DNA from: Aporrectodea caliginosa
Lineage: Eukaryota; Annelida; Clitellata; Crassiclitellata; Lumbricidae
Direction: 5' to 3'
DNA length: 64,000 bases
Assembly (NCBI GenBank): GCA_020284085.1
Contig: JACEVL010000158.1
Span: 248,001 to 312,000, forward strand
Shown piece after piece: positions 47,401-57,342 of the stretch (the stretch's first letter is position 1; each line of letters starts with the position of its first letter). Below the pieces are notes generated by a model. It searched no databases. It was not told the DNA's origin and was given only the letters and a program-made list of their open reading frames with translations. Both the position numbers and the translations under genes were made by a program.

Positions 47401-50400
47401 TCCGGAATGTTTGACAATCTCTTCCATTGCATCTTCATAGCTGAATTCCCTCAGCTTTGCCTTATCCAACTTCTTTGCCTGAATTGGATTGCAGAAAATG
47501 TACAGGTTGTTGGATCCAAACCGAATTCTACAAACATTTTGTTACAGCCAATCGTTACCAAACCAGCAAACCAGCTGAATCACCAATACAGTCAGTCATC
47601 AAGTAAACAAAGTTGTAAATCAGGAAACCAGGATGTTACTTAAACAGTTTCAAACTCAGCTGCAAATTCATGATTTTTCCCTCATCGTTGACATTTTACA
47701 CTCTCATTTCAATCTGGCATTAACTTAAAAAGTTCTTGTTCACAAAACCATGCTGGGACCAAGCTAGGACCACGATTGCTCAAACTCGATCCTTTGCCAT
47801 CATTGGGCCCTCTTTATGGAATGCCCTTCCCTTCACTCTGTGTGAGACTTTCCTCTCTGGACTGGGAGCGCTACTGAATGGCCACAGCTGTGAGCGGCGC
47901 TATATAAATTACTATTCACATTACATTACAAAAGCATTGACTCACGAAAGACTTGAACCCCTACTGAACAGATCTGAAGTAAACATGCAAGAAAGCATTT
48001 GTATTTCAATTTTTACAGGTACCTGTCATTGTGATTCAGTTTGACTTGTTTTGCTATAGACTTTCCATTGTGTAGAACTGCTCCATATTTTGGAATGAGC
48101 AAAACTTCGTCTTTGTTCGTATTGTCAATCACAGCATGCTCACTTACGATTCCAGGTCCTCTCAACTGTATATCCACTTGGACTTCTTTTCCGTTTCCGA
48201 CTGTGGTCTTTTGACCTATAAACAAATATTCCTATCTTCGTGGAACAACGTTCTAGTGAAGAGCCGAAATTTACCAGCAGAGACAGCTGAAGAAATCATA
48301 TCTTAAGGTCACATTAGTCTAGATCTATTCTATAGCTGTTTTGACTATGCGCCTGTGAATAAGCTGGTTTCTGTAACTTCGCTTTTTTGGGTGCTGTAGA
48401 AATTTTTAGATGATTTTTATGATTACGATTATAGCCATACTTTAGTGCCTTCAAAAAGTTCCTAATAGGCACTAAATAAATAACCAGGTATACACACACA
48501 CACACTCTTGATAAAGCCACACTATTTCAAAGCAGCCATGTTGATCTACAAGGCTTTCCATGGCCTCATACATCATAATGTCATAATTTAAACTTATCCA
48601 GCACCATTTGAGGATGAACTCCGTGCACCCATGCATTATGCATGCCCTGTATCCTACCAGAAGATCTAGCTGTCTAGTTCCTTGCTAATGACTGAGGTCC
48701 ATATTCCACTGGTTCAAATCTGAGTAGCATAAATATAGGAACAGTACAAATTTTGCCACTGGAATATCATTTTCATCAGCTAATTTCTGTGAGTAAGTTT
48801 GTACACCTGCCATCTCTACCCTAAATTCGATTGATATATATATACCCTGGTAGGTCAAATAAATTCAATTCATTAGAATTAATAATTGCTACACACTTTA
48901 AAAGGACCATTTCGAAAATTCTCTTGAATAAATTAGACATCTGACCATTTCCCTCTCTATCTGATAATGTTTTAGGGTCTTACTGATTGGACAGAGATAA
49001 TAAAGTTTTCCATTGAGAGCGGGATCTTCGTTGAGATTACTAAGGTGTGGAATTCTTTTCTGAGCTTCTTGTTCCTCTCGTTCTCTGGCTGCCCTTTCCT
49101 GTGTAATTCAGGTTAAAATTACAGTTTTAGTCAAAACTTTTGTCAAAACTTTAACTAAACCTTGATTAAATTCTCATACAATACTGTCAAGCACTAATGT
49201 CACATTGTAACTGTAATTATTTTCTTTTATATGCAAAGCCAAATCATTCTTCTAGATGTCCAGTCATCACTTGAGACCACACTGGTGATGAAATTAGGGC
49301 ATAAATGACATACTGTAACCCTTTCCAAAACTTAGCCAAGTATGAATGCTTGCCCCAAACTTGACAGCCTGACCCTGCCTACTGATAACTGTTTTACGCA
49401 ATTGATCCTGCCCTTTCTTCATCCTTCTCACTCTTTAAAACCTAAAGAAACCTTTGGAGGCAGTTACTCTGTGATAAGATTAACAAAAGAGGATTCAAGA
49501 TCAACACTTTAAGCAATAAGCTACAAAGACTTCACAGTCTTCACCATAATCACCATCACAATAAGCTACAAAGATTTCACTGTAATCACCATCAATGACC
49601 AGAAATCTAAGATTTTGGCCTGCTTTTAAATCTTTCAGATACTGCAACATTTTTTCAGTTACAAAAGCGAGATAACAAACTGCTAGATCAAATTAGCACA
49701 GCATTTATTGTTGTCATTGTCACCATTATTGATAATTTTATTCTAGGTGTTTCAGCGTGATGACCAAATGGCTAGCCTTACTTCCATCTCTTGTCTAGCC
49801 TCTGCCAGTCTCTTTCGTAAAGCCGATTCCATGTCTTTCATCTGCTCTCTGTAACGCTGAATCTACAGATATATTTTAAAATCAGCTGTTAAACATAAAT
49901 ATAAAGTCAGTGGAAATTGCTATCAGGTCATTATTGACTTCCTTTGCCTCCCATGCAGTTGAAATCAGAACTAACCAACAAACTCGAATTGAATAGTATA
50001 CGAGTAGTGTGATATAACGTAAAATAGTATAAAACGGATATGCAAAACAGTAATGCAGGCCAGAGGAAATCAAGATGGAGATTGCCACAAATGTGTAACT
50101 GGGTGCAAGTGGTGTGACAATCCACCAATAACTACATTCTTTGTATAGAGTAATTTAAAGTTACTAATTGAATTAACACCAATCTCGTTGGTTTGGTCAG
50201 TCTGGGCAACTCCCTTGAAATAAAGATATACCATATACACAAAACTTACAGTCTGAAACTTTCAGGTTTTTAACAAAAGGATTAATGGGCTTTTGCTGTG
50301 GGCATTGTACATTTACAAAATAAATTGGATTTTCTTTAATGTTAAAAACTAAACTATTTTACAATTTATTAGAAAATATTAACCTCTTCTTCTTGTTCTT

Positions 50401-53400
50401 CTTTCATCTTTTGTATCTCTAAAAGAAATTGGCAAGAACAATAAAAAGTAATTAAAACGCAGCAATAATACTAACAACAAACTATATAAACATTCTTTAT
50501 AGAAAAATTACAGCAAAACTGCTTTTCTATGTAGAAATCTGAGAAAATAATTATTACATTAAATAAACTTACACCACAAAACACTCAAAAATCATATTAT
50601 GTTGATGTTTACAGAGCACTTTCAACATAAAAATTAGAGATAAAATACCATAGAATATCCCTGCTTATCATGAAGGTATGTTACTTAATTTAATATTAAT
50701 AACTAAATGGTTCCCATTGTTATTAAACCTGCAGAGTATGCAACAAACCTTCTAGTGTATATCCCTTTGATCCTCCAGTTAACTTCGCATTTTCCAGTTC
50801 CTTGAGGAGCCTCTGCTTCTCAGCAATCAGTTCCTGGATCATCTTGTCTGTCTCAACTTGGTTTACTCTAGCATCCGTGCGAATCTCTTTCACACGATCC
50901 GCTGCAACAGACAACAGAAACAATTCAGACCGTACTGCATATTTCCAAGTCATTTCACTACAAACCATATTCTCTGAAGCCACTAGACATTCTGCCTAAT
51001 CACTTCTGTTAACATGTCAACTTTAATACTTAGGTAAGCAACTCAGTACCTCCTTTTAGAACCCTTTGAATGTATCTTAGCAGGATAGTCCTTTCAGTTA
51101 TTCATTACAAAGATTGATAGAGTAACCAGACATGGCGCCTAGGTGACTTCCTTTAACAGCCAATTAACAGTTCAACTTTTATACATACATGTATGTAAGC
51201 AGCTCAATGCCTTTTAGAACCTTAAAAAACTCTTATCAAGATACATGAATCAACAGTAAATTGTCATTTCACCCGATGTGTCAGGATTCAAAACCACAAT
51301 GCTCAAACCAAAAAAAAACATTGAAATACAGGATATCGGCACCCATGAGATGGAAGGCAGTGCTTTGGATGTGCATTCTACCCAGTAACTTTCTTGTAGC
51401 TTCATAATTTATGTTCAACTTTATTTGTTAGTTGACATCAGGTAATGAGAATCAGATAATGAGATAGAAAGAACTCACCATAGCGAAGAGTTGATAAAGT
51501 CTGTTCATAGTTCTCGGCATCAGGACTGATAGCAGCGATCTATCAAACAAAAGGATACATATAATACACATAATATTATACACATACACATATCTGGACA
51601 TTTCAATAGAACCTTTTTATGAACCACTCACAAGCACTATTCTACGGCATACTACATGGCTGTAATGTTCAGTTAGTTTCTTGTTTCATCACAGATGAGT
51701 AGAGTAGGCCCAACTGATGATGCACCAGAACATTTCAAGGTGCCCATGCCCATGAATGCATGCATGAAAGAAGCACTGACACAATTGGTACTCATACAAT
51801 TAATATAGTTTATTATCTGATTTATAGTATATATAGTTTATTTGCTTTATTGCACATTACTGTATAACTTTGTATGTTACTATAATTACGTTAACTGTAA
51901 TTTATTTAATAATTTGTGATATACCATAATTGTTTTGCTGTTTCCACCAAGAGCATTCTTTAATAGCTTTGTTAGAATGGAATCCCTGTAAGGAACTGTG
52001 GTAAAGACATTTTAAGAATTAATTAAAGCAACAATATCAAACTGTATGATCACTGATGTGATGATGACAATGATAGTGATGACAATGGTGATCAAGGAGG
52101 TCAGAGTATGAAATGAAGATCATGGACACAATAACATCACAGTAACTATGATCAACAATAACAACAGAATATTGTGGAATGCATTGTCATCATTATTTCT
52201 GACTACTGCTCTTTGTAGTGAGTACTGGAATAACAGCTAAACTTTTAATGAGATTTAGGTCATGTAAAATTTAAAATCACGAAGTGGTCAAGCTTGCAGC
52301 AAATTTGAGAACCCACAAAACTTGTGAGCATGTAACATTAAAAGAAAACAAACTTTCATAACAAACTTCTCACTCCCTCCACAGACCTGGAGCAGTGGCT
52401 TTCACTTTCTTGGAAGCAATTTCCACAAGAGCTAAAACAAAAATTTTCACAAGAATTCTGAGATTCATATAATCTATGCTCCATAAAAAAACCTATGTGT
52501 CAAAAAAAGTTAATGACTTGTATGCACATGCATATGATTGCTTTGTATACACCTGGAACTTAAAAAATTTCAGAATTATAACACCTCTAGTTTAATAGAG
52601 CTATAATGTCACTGACAATCATGAAGTTCCAATCAATGGCACTAAGCCATTGGGTGCCGAATACTTGCTATTGATCCAAACACAGTGTACACCCACCATT
52701 TTAAGGAAGTTAACCTCACACCCTATAATTATTACAGTGCTCATTATCACGACTATTGTGATAATCCATCATCATCACTCATCATTATCACTGTCACCAA
52801 CATCATCATCATAAATCATCATCATGTTAGCATCCTTGCTAAGTTTTCCACGTGCAATGTTGATGCTTACTGTGTATGACAAGGCCAAGAGTTGTGAGTG
52901 ACTTATTGATATTCGTGGCTTCTTTGAATCTGTCACCGGTCGACTCTGTCTGCTTCTGACGTTCACTAAAATTTATCAGCAGCAGTTGATGCAAAGATGT
53001 CTTCTGACATCCAAACCAGAAAGAAAGCATGGAAAGGAAGAACAAAATGAAAACACCAAAGGAATGAAGCACATAAATGGACAGCATTTAAATCCACACA
53101 ACTCCAATTGATTTCTGGAACCAACTGTTGCTATGCAGTACTTCAAGATGGCAATTATATATAACATATTCTCATAAAATTGTGCAAAACTTCACTGTTG
53201 CACAAGTTAATTATTGTACTTCAGTCTGCTGCAATGTCATTTTCAGCTTTAAGTGTCTAAAAAATTAATGTACTTGTATATCACATGCAGAATATTGACT
53301 TGCATTAGTTTTCAAACCTAATGCATACCAAGAGGAAAAAATTAAACTTTTCGTTTGGTTTTTATTAAATAACAAACCTTCCAGCAAGATCAACCAGATT

Positions 53401-56400
53401 TATGACAGACTGAATGGATTTCTTGTCCTTTTTGTAGTTCTGTGTGAAATTTATCACCACAATTGTGTGAGCTCGACTGAAATGAAAAAATATTCCATAT
53501 AAAAATGTCATTGATAGTTAATAACATCATACTCCTTATTCCAAAGTCTGTTAGGCTGATGAATTAACTGGCTAATGACCTGACTAATTGATGAACTGAC
53601 TAGCAAAGCTTGTACTCATCTAGTTAATTGGCATCAGTGTTGCCAATGAGTTTCATGCCTGCATAGATATTTCCTGAAATGGCACTTTGTAATGCTATAA
53701 TGTCTTGCATTTATTTACATCACATTAAATTTTCAAGGATATTTAATTAATTCAAATAAGCTGACTAGTCTTTCCGTTCGTTCGTCTGCCTACTGTTCTA
53801 TTTCACAGTGTTTGTGCAAGTCCCATCAGTATGTTTACCAGTCTACCCAGCAGTCTATGTCTGTCTACTACTGATCCCATCAATATGTCTACCAGTCTAC
53901 CCAGCAGTCTCTTTGTTTGTCTACCACTGATCCCATCAGTATGTCTACCAGTCTACCCAGCAGTCTCTTTCTTTGTCTACCACTGATCCCACCAGTATGT
54001 CTACCAGTCTACCCAGCAGTCTCCTTGTCTGCCTACCTGCTGGTTTCATTCATCTTTGTGGCTGCAATCGAACGCTTCTTGTTGCCCTCCTTGATTCGTT
54101 GAAGGATGTCATCATAGCTCCCTACTGCAACCGAACTCAATGCAACAACTGCAACATAAATGATAACAACTACACAGAAATGCAATAAATCAGCTTTTCA
54201 GCTTAAAATCAGCATAAATTTCAACAAGTATGTTTTTCACTCAAAACTGAAAGCACTGCTCTTTCACAAATCCTATTCCGATTCCTTCTCTTTCCCTTAT
54301 CCCCTTGCCATTTCAACTCTACACACCATCCACCTTAGCCTTTTTAGATCCGCCAGATAGCTGTATTCCAGCACCGTTGCAAGGTTCTTAAAATGCGATA
54401 TGTGTATATAAGTGTTCAGATACATACATACATACATATTGCCTCTTGGTATGCATTAGGTTTGTGGGGCGCGGTGGTGTAGGGGTATGTTCGGTGCCTT
54501 GCAGCCGGAGGGTTGCGGGTTCGAATCCACCTCCAGGGGGTATGTTTGGTGCCTTGCAGCCGGAGGGTTGCGGGTTCGAATCTACCTCAATTCCCGCGTA
54601 GGGACCCTGGGCAAGTCCTTCACTCGCAATTGCTCATGCGCTTCAGCGTGAAACTCCGATTCAGTGTCCGCTGTAGTCGGGGCGCCTCTGAGTAGAAATC
54701 TTTAAGGGGCGCTATATAAATATCTGAAATGAATGAATGAATGAATACATACACACAGAATACTTAACAAAAGTATACTTTACCATAAAATCCACGCTGT
54801 GGGTTCTCTCTCACTTCAAGACCCTCCTGTGGTCCAAATCGTTTTCCCAAGAGGTCATGCACTCTTTCGTTGTAAATTTCCAACATGCTGAATGTTACCT
54901 AAAATGTATCCATGCAAATAATATTGCAAAACATGTAATTTATTTTCTTTCATTTTTCCTTTAATAAGTAATTTATCTTTTTTCCTCCATCACAACAACT
55001 AACGATTCTCTCATTCTCTTGTTTTGACTCTATTTAATATAAGGAGAGAACTGACAAAGTTATAATCTTAAAGTAGTCAAATAGGAAATGATATATCATT
55101 TTACAGCTATCCCATTCAGGAGCTTTCTTAGCTATAGCCATCTTTGCACGAAAGGTTCACCCACCATCAATTACCTATCTACAATCATTATTGTCTTCTT
55201 GTTAATAATTTATTTAATCATTAAACAGCAAAGGTGTGAGCAAATGTTAATGGGAAGATTGTTACAAAAGGACAGTCCAATAAAAATGGTTTATGAACAG
55301 CAGTCTCGTAGTTTGTTCAATTCTGTTGTATTTAATGGTGCTCTGAAAATACCCAAGTAACACCCCAGCACCCATTTGCGCTAGGAGACTTCCAATTAGA
55401 CATTAATAGATGTATATAATCCCAACCTCATACGTGACATCTTTGCTCTTCTTCTGCTCAATTGCGTCAAACAGATTTTCACAGGTTCGAGGTACCAAGC
55501 CTACAAGAAACCCAGCATTGAAAGTGCTCTATAAATGATTTATTAAATAATTTATTCCATTATTTACGGCTCCATACAGAAATTATTAGTTTACACACAC
55601 ATGTGCATTTATGTCACTGCAGTGAAGGAAAGGTTATCAAGCATTGAATTAGTTATCTCTATCTTAGTAATTGTAATTAGTAACTTCTTTCAAGGCTGTG
55701 GCTAATGCAGCACGAGACATCAACCAGCATGTGATAGCATGGCCAATTGATTGAGCACTCACCTTGTTCGGTAAGTTCAAGCTACCTCCAGCCAGCCACT
55801 GAGGAGGAGGAGGTCTACAGACCTTGAGCATTTGGATAATTCAATTAACTTTTCGTTTTGGTGGAAAATTGTTTTGCCAACTGATGTAATATATTCGTTC
55901 GTAATGACATTTAACAGCATTATAGGCCAGTGCATAGAGCACCTCTGAGTAGATATCTTGAAAATGTGCTATATAAATGTTCAATTACATTACTATGTAA
56001 GGACAAAAATTAATCAAAGTCATAAGACATTTCTGCTGTGCAGTTCTGACCTTTGTTGGCATCATTTCCCATTATGGAATAAGACTTTCCACTTCCTGTC
56101 TGTCCGTATGCAAACAGGGAACAGTTGTAACCTTTCCAGGCATTATCCAGCATTCCTTTGCCAAGCTCATTGAACACTCTCTCCTGAAACGAAAAGCCAA
56201 CATCACTTCAGGGCAGTTTTGAGCATATTTACCAGACTTTAATCATGGAATATCATCCAGTGAAAAAATCACATGACCCTTTCAATCTGACCACACAGTT
56301 ACTATAGGTCCAAAATGAACAATACTGGTAGTCCTTATTTCTTTTTAATAAAATATTAGATAATATTCAACTTTTGAGCCAGAAGTATAGAGAATTAATT

Positions 56401-57342
56401 TCCGTAAATGACCATAAATGACCCAGAAATTACACAAAACATTTTAAGGTCTCACAGAGGTTCTTACTGGGTCTCATTGCATTTACACAGATTTTTTCAT
56501 TCATTCAAAAATTTATATAGCGCCCTTTTATTATTATTTTTATTATTAATTAATTATTAAATTTGTAACATGTGCATGGCCACACCAAAATGTGAATTTG
56601 AGGCCCGGTTAGTCAGTCGCCAGGAGAAGATGCAGCTAGATATATATGCTTGAAGGCCAAGGAGAAATAGTGAGTTTTAAGCCACTTTTTGAAGGAAGGA
56701 AGTGAACTTGAGTTACGAAAGAGAGAGTGGCAGTTGATTTCATTCCTCAGGGGCAGAGGCATGGAATGCACACGAGCCCATAACTGTTCTGCATCATGGC
56801 TCAACTACAATAATTATAGTCATCCCGAGTTACAAACAAGCAATAATAAGAAATTATTCTCAACCTGGTCAGAATATTTCTTTTTTGTACTCTCATAGTA
56901 GCCATCATCGCGTATTTGGAAACCATCATGGGACCAGTAGGAATAATCGAAGCTGAAGGTCTTTGGTGGCTCCTTCAACTGCTGTGGATTTAAAATTGTT
57001 GTGGAATGATCATTCATCGTGATAATCAACTTTGCTTTGCGACCCTTCTCTCGATCACTCTTTTACTCATGTTAAGGTTTTAGCTCATGGTGTTTAAGTC
57101 AACATACAAATATACACATTCACTGTTTACACAGATGTAGGCCTACCATAACCATAAGTGTATAATATACACTTTATATACAATACACATACACAGAGTT
57201 GCAAAGCTAACTAAATCATGCAGGCTTCAAAATAATTAAGTGTTCTAATTGAAGTCGTCAAGGATACAAAGGGGCGAACTCTAACGGCCACTTTAATGTT
57301 GTCGCCTGTGGTTGCCGATACACTTATTGTTTTTGAAGCCAT
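38378..57342 (-). CDS. KIF28-like: kinesin-3 family motor, KIF28/KLP-6 type (complete, 24 exons)
   Basis: Exons: 57342-57268, 57059-56865, 56183-56051, 55500-55427, 54898-54784, 54148-54037, 53476-53378, 52965-52871, 52431-52387, 51995-51925, 51539-51479, 50901-50749, 50418-50384, 49862-49782, 49098-48984, 48215-48023, 47527-47385, 43185-43037, 42739-42602, 41725-41504, 40373-40305, 40091-39972, 39357-39274, 38446-38378. Every junction keeps phase, giving 881 aa. N-terminal motor: VAVRVRPF, P-loop GQTGSGKS (117-124), switch I NETSSRAH (spans a splice), switch [22 protein letters not shown]. Then neck and coiled coil, an FHA domain ([26 protein letters not shown]), a kinesin-3 stalk with EEDPFWEP, a C2-like segment ([37 protein letters not shown]) and a short charged coil. 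The short length without a PH domain fits KIF28/KLP-6, implicated in mitochondrial and ciliary transport. The last exon is the least certain: its stop is in frame, but GTATAA could be a donor. Confidence 0.93.
38786..38966 (+). repeat. second tRNA-derived SINE family, (ATT)n tail
   Basis: The head GGGCCCGATAGCGCATTGG (A-box-like) and B box GAGTTCGAGCCCC form a tRNA-like unit (38789-38862) with a possible GCCCGA/TTGGGC acceptor stem. A tRNA-unrelated body with AATAAAG and a (ATT)n run at 38941-38966 follows. No anticodon arm is convincing, so it is a SINE and not a tRNA gene. It lies in the last KIF28 intron. Confidence 0.7.
39194..39255. repeat. perfect 35-bp palindrome between 15-bp direct repeats
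   Basis: 39209-39225 (GCCATCAATTAACCATT) and 39227-39243 are exact reverse complements around a single T. GGCTTGTACTATAAA occurs at 39194-39208 and again at 39241-39255, flanking the palindrome. It sits 18 bp beyond the donor of KIF28 exon 23. Confidence 0.85.
39468..39804 (+). mobile_element. hAT-type MITE carrying a captured piece of a KIF28 exon
   Basis: A 337-bp element with ends CAGTGCTTCCCAAAC and GGGAAGCACTG. It is flanked by a perfect 8-bp duplication ACTTAAGG (39460-39467, 39805-39812). Positions 39468-39740 match the reverse complement of the MITE at 23529-23902. The subterminal sequence present in that copy (CTTGCGGACCGCCAACTAAGG onward) is missing, however. In its place 39741-39793 matches KIF28 exon 22 and its acceptor (40046-40098), in the same orientation, with about three differences in 53 bp. 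The last 11 bp are again the MITE end. The element lies in KIF28 intron 22, about 250 bp from the donor sequence. Confidence 0.88.
40472..40606 (+). mobile_element. 5'-truncated LINE copy (3' tail only)
   Basis: Matches the 3' UTR of the LINE at 43.3-47.2 kb: CTATCGATTTTG, GCCTGTGAATAAGCTGGTTC, ACTTC, GGGGCACTGTAGAA, then ATTATGATTA. Same orientation as the full copy. It lies in a KIF28 intron. Confidence 0.75.
41240..41415 (+). repeat. diverged SINE copy with GGCGCTATATAAAT tail
   Basis: The tail TTGTAAGGCGCTATATAAATG and the upstream GAGCAAGTCCTACACACACAACTGCTCA parallel the body and tail of the 54464-54735 SINE (GGGCAAGTCCTTCACTCGCAATTGCTCA). The tRNA-like head is not recognisable. Confidence 0.5.
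43280..47185 (+). mobile_element. nearly full-length CR1/L2-group LINE inserted antisense in a KIF28 intron
   Basis: The element contains a long ORF, a 3' UTR (47035-47160) and a short (GATTAC)n tail at 47163-47185. It occupies almost all of KIF28 intron 17 (43186-47384), on the opposite strand to the kinesin. The tail type and domain order (endonuclease, then reverse transcriptase, no RNase H) fit the CR1/L2 group. The 5' boundary is estimated. GTTGTCAGCAT occurs just before the estimated start and again about 50 bp after the tail, but I cannot say it is a target duplication. Confidence 0.85.
43517..46765 (+). CDS. LINE polyprotein: APE endonuclease and reverse transcriptase, late frameshift
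   Basis: A 1082-codon ORF. The N-terminus is hydrophobic ([14 protein letters not shown]). A second hydrophobic stretch at about 79-87 leads to GDTHVNPGP (NPGP at 93-96), then a Pro-rich linker. Apurinic-type endonuclease motifs: [37 protein letters not shown]. Reverse transcriptase motifs: [71 protein letters not shown]. The frame ends in APPPP-stop. The following 260 bp continue the family's C-terminal region in another frame, including [14 protein letters not shown]. So a one-base gain or two-base loss within the CCT-rich run near 46745-46765 truncated it. Such proteins copy the element by target-primed reverse transcription. This copy is probably inactive but young. Confidence 0.93.
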   Translation: MILSIILLLISLRCQTAYHIQFHPSNPSMTYIPFTPSHQNPASFDTATRQNGHMSYTPLPFFLTVGRKRPFQHLIHNRFFIMLILLSGDTHVNPGPIIKYSASLPPPPPPSVATTAAAPPPPLPHSAATVAAAPTPPPPPLPPPLPPPHPTLPLHTPSQKINKTSFVLCSLNVRSLLHPTHSAEINDLATSTHPPDLFALTETWFNSSTTNAQYQDCLPSGYHLHSTPRPSKSTTGTNTTGGGIAFLTREPSTVLDSPGYCFRSFECASITLKLPNTILTIFNVYRPPSSSSYSSPASVFLQEFTTLLSIAATTPHEFLITGDFNIHVDNPSDSFASEFLTLLSSTNLIQHVNFPTHCHNHTLDLIITSSLSKLSPDISFSFDTPSDHYPIFTRLNILPTPHPEPIPHSFRRINSINIETFLQDLSSSDLVLNPPSTLDDLLSSYNTTLSMLLDKHAPIITKSGSHSNNPWYNSYLQAFKSFRRRLERTYKRTRDPQVLSSLKRATNKYHHLLAAAKKKFYSSLVHSRSSNPRLLWKTINQLLHRNSASPLPNSLPSSSIAESFCSFFSGKVATLRLSLQSLLSKTTNDSPAGTSSSTHDSPPSPPQSSLSVFHPTSETEVSNLLQSLPNKQCELDPIPTSLLKDCASILVPIITKIINISLSTGNFPLLFKHSLVTPLLKKPSLDQENLSNYRPVSNLSFISKLTERIVLSRINDYLTSNSLLNPHQSGFTKRHSTETLLTSLYNKLVSAISHQEISCLCLLDISAAFDTIDHNILLQRLSSWFGFTDTALLWIQSYLSSRSFSVKTSKTTSQACPLTSGVPQGSVLGPLLFILYTTPLSSLIKASSVDHHLYADDTQLFISFSPSSFSDSIDHLLHVVTQISSWMTSNLLCLNPSKTEFILIGLREQLKKIPDPSISINLDSALPHTFTANSPVRNLGVIFDQNLSFADHITHLSRSCFMHIRDLRRIRPMLDFKTASTIATSIVHAKLDYCNSLFLNIDITQINRLQAIQNALARAVTKTPKYHHITPVLESLHWLKIPERIEYKIISLTYNTLQTSQPSYLRQLFTIQPLRQPAPPPP
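47725..47945 (+). pseudogene. LINE 3' fragment of a different CR1/L2-type family
   Basis: The frame encodes [20 protein letters not shown], followed by ALPFTL, the conserved C-terminal SFAxxGPxLWNxLP region of CR1/L2-type reverse transcriptases. It is followed by GAGCGGCGCTATATAAATTAC and an ATTACATTAC tail. The tail differs from that of the LINE at 43.3-47.2 kb, so this is another family. It lies in KIF28 intron 16. Confidence 0.7.
48335..48434 (+). mobile_element. 5'-truncated LINE copy (3' tail only)
   Basis: GCGCCTGTGAATAAGCTGGTT, ACTTCGCTTTTTTGGGTGCTGTAGAA and a final GATTACGATTAT match the 3' end of the 43.3-47.2 kb LINE. Same orientation; in KIF28 intron 15. Confidence 0.8.
48525..48720 (+). 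pseudogene. decayed LINE coding fragment
   Basis: The plus strand encodes [19 protein letters not shown] and, after a stop, [12 protein letters not shown]. This resembles the FKIALLTYKALHGLAPxYL, then LL-PY region shared by CR1/L2-type reverse transcriptases. No tail or terminal structure is visible. Confidence 0.5.
53821..54036. repeat. about 56-bp minisatellite abutting a KIF28 splice donor
   Basis: Nearly four units begin at about 53821, 53875, 53931 and 53987 (TCCCATCAGTATGTCTACC, then AGTCTACCCAGCAGTCTC). The spacings are 54, 56 and 56 bp. The last unit runs to the donor of exon 6 (GTAGGC, reading leftward from 54036). On the minus strand each unit contains CTGCTGGGTAGAC, which resembles the real junction CAGCAG|GTAGGC. 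Confidence 0.85.
54230..54350 (+). mobile_element. internal fragment of the same LINE family
   Basis: TTTTTCACTCAAAACTGAAAGCACTGCTCTTTCACAAATCCTATTC and CACCATCCACCTTAGCC (shown in part) match 46926-47035 of the LINE in KIF28 intron 17. The fragment lacks the 3' tail, so it was cut or deleted at its 3' side. It lies in KIF28 intron 5. Confidence 0.7.
54464..54735 (+). repeat. tRNA-derived SINE with a duplicated tRNA-like head
   Basis: The head GGGGCGCGGTGGTGTAGGGG is followed by GTATGTTCGGTGCCTTGCAG and GGTTCGAATCC. A second near-identical 55-bp unit (54537-54590) then has its own B box, GGTTCGAATCT. The body (GGGCAAGTCCTTCACTCGCA), GAAACTCCGATTCAGTGTCC and the tail GGGGCGCTATATAAATAT with (GAAT)n follow. 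The family is shared with the minus-strand copy at 4438-4643, which has only one head. It lies in KIF28 intron 5. Confidence 0.85.
55920..55990 (+). repeat. SINE tail fragment
   Basis: CACCTCTGAGTAGATATCTTG followed by GTGCTATATAAATGTTCAATTAC parallels the last 60 bp of the SINE at 54464-54735. No head is visible. Confidence 0.5.
56505..56790 (-). repeat. interspersed repeat ending in TATAGCGCC
   Basis: Starts ATTTATATAGCGCCC on the plus strand, the reverse complement of the GGGCGCTATATAAAT tail, and continues through GGCAGTTGATTTCATTCCTCAG and GGAATGCACACGAGCC. A similar layout occurs at 59845-60035 (TTGTATAGCGCC, later GGAGGCCATTCCAGGTCAAAGG). It is probably the 3' part of a retroelement, with no coding seen. 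Confidence 0.4.
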
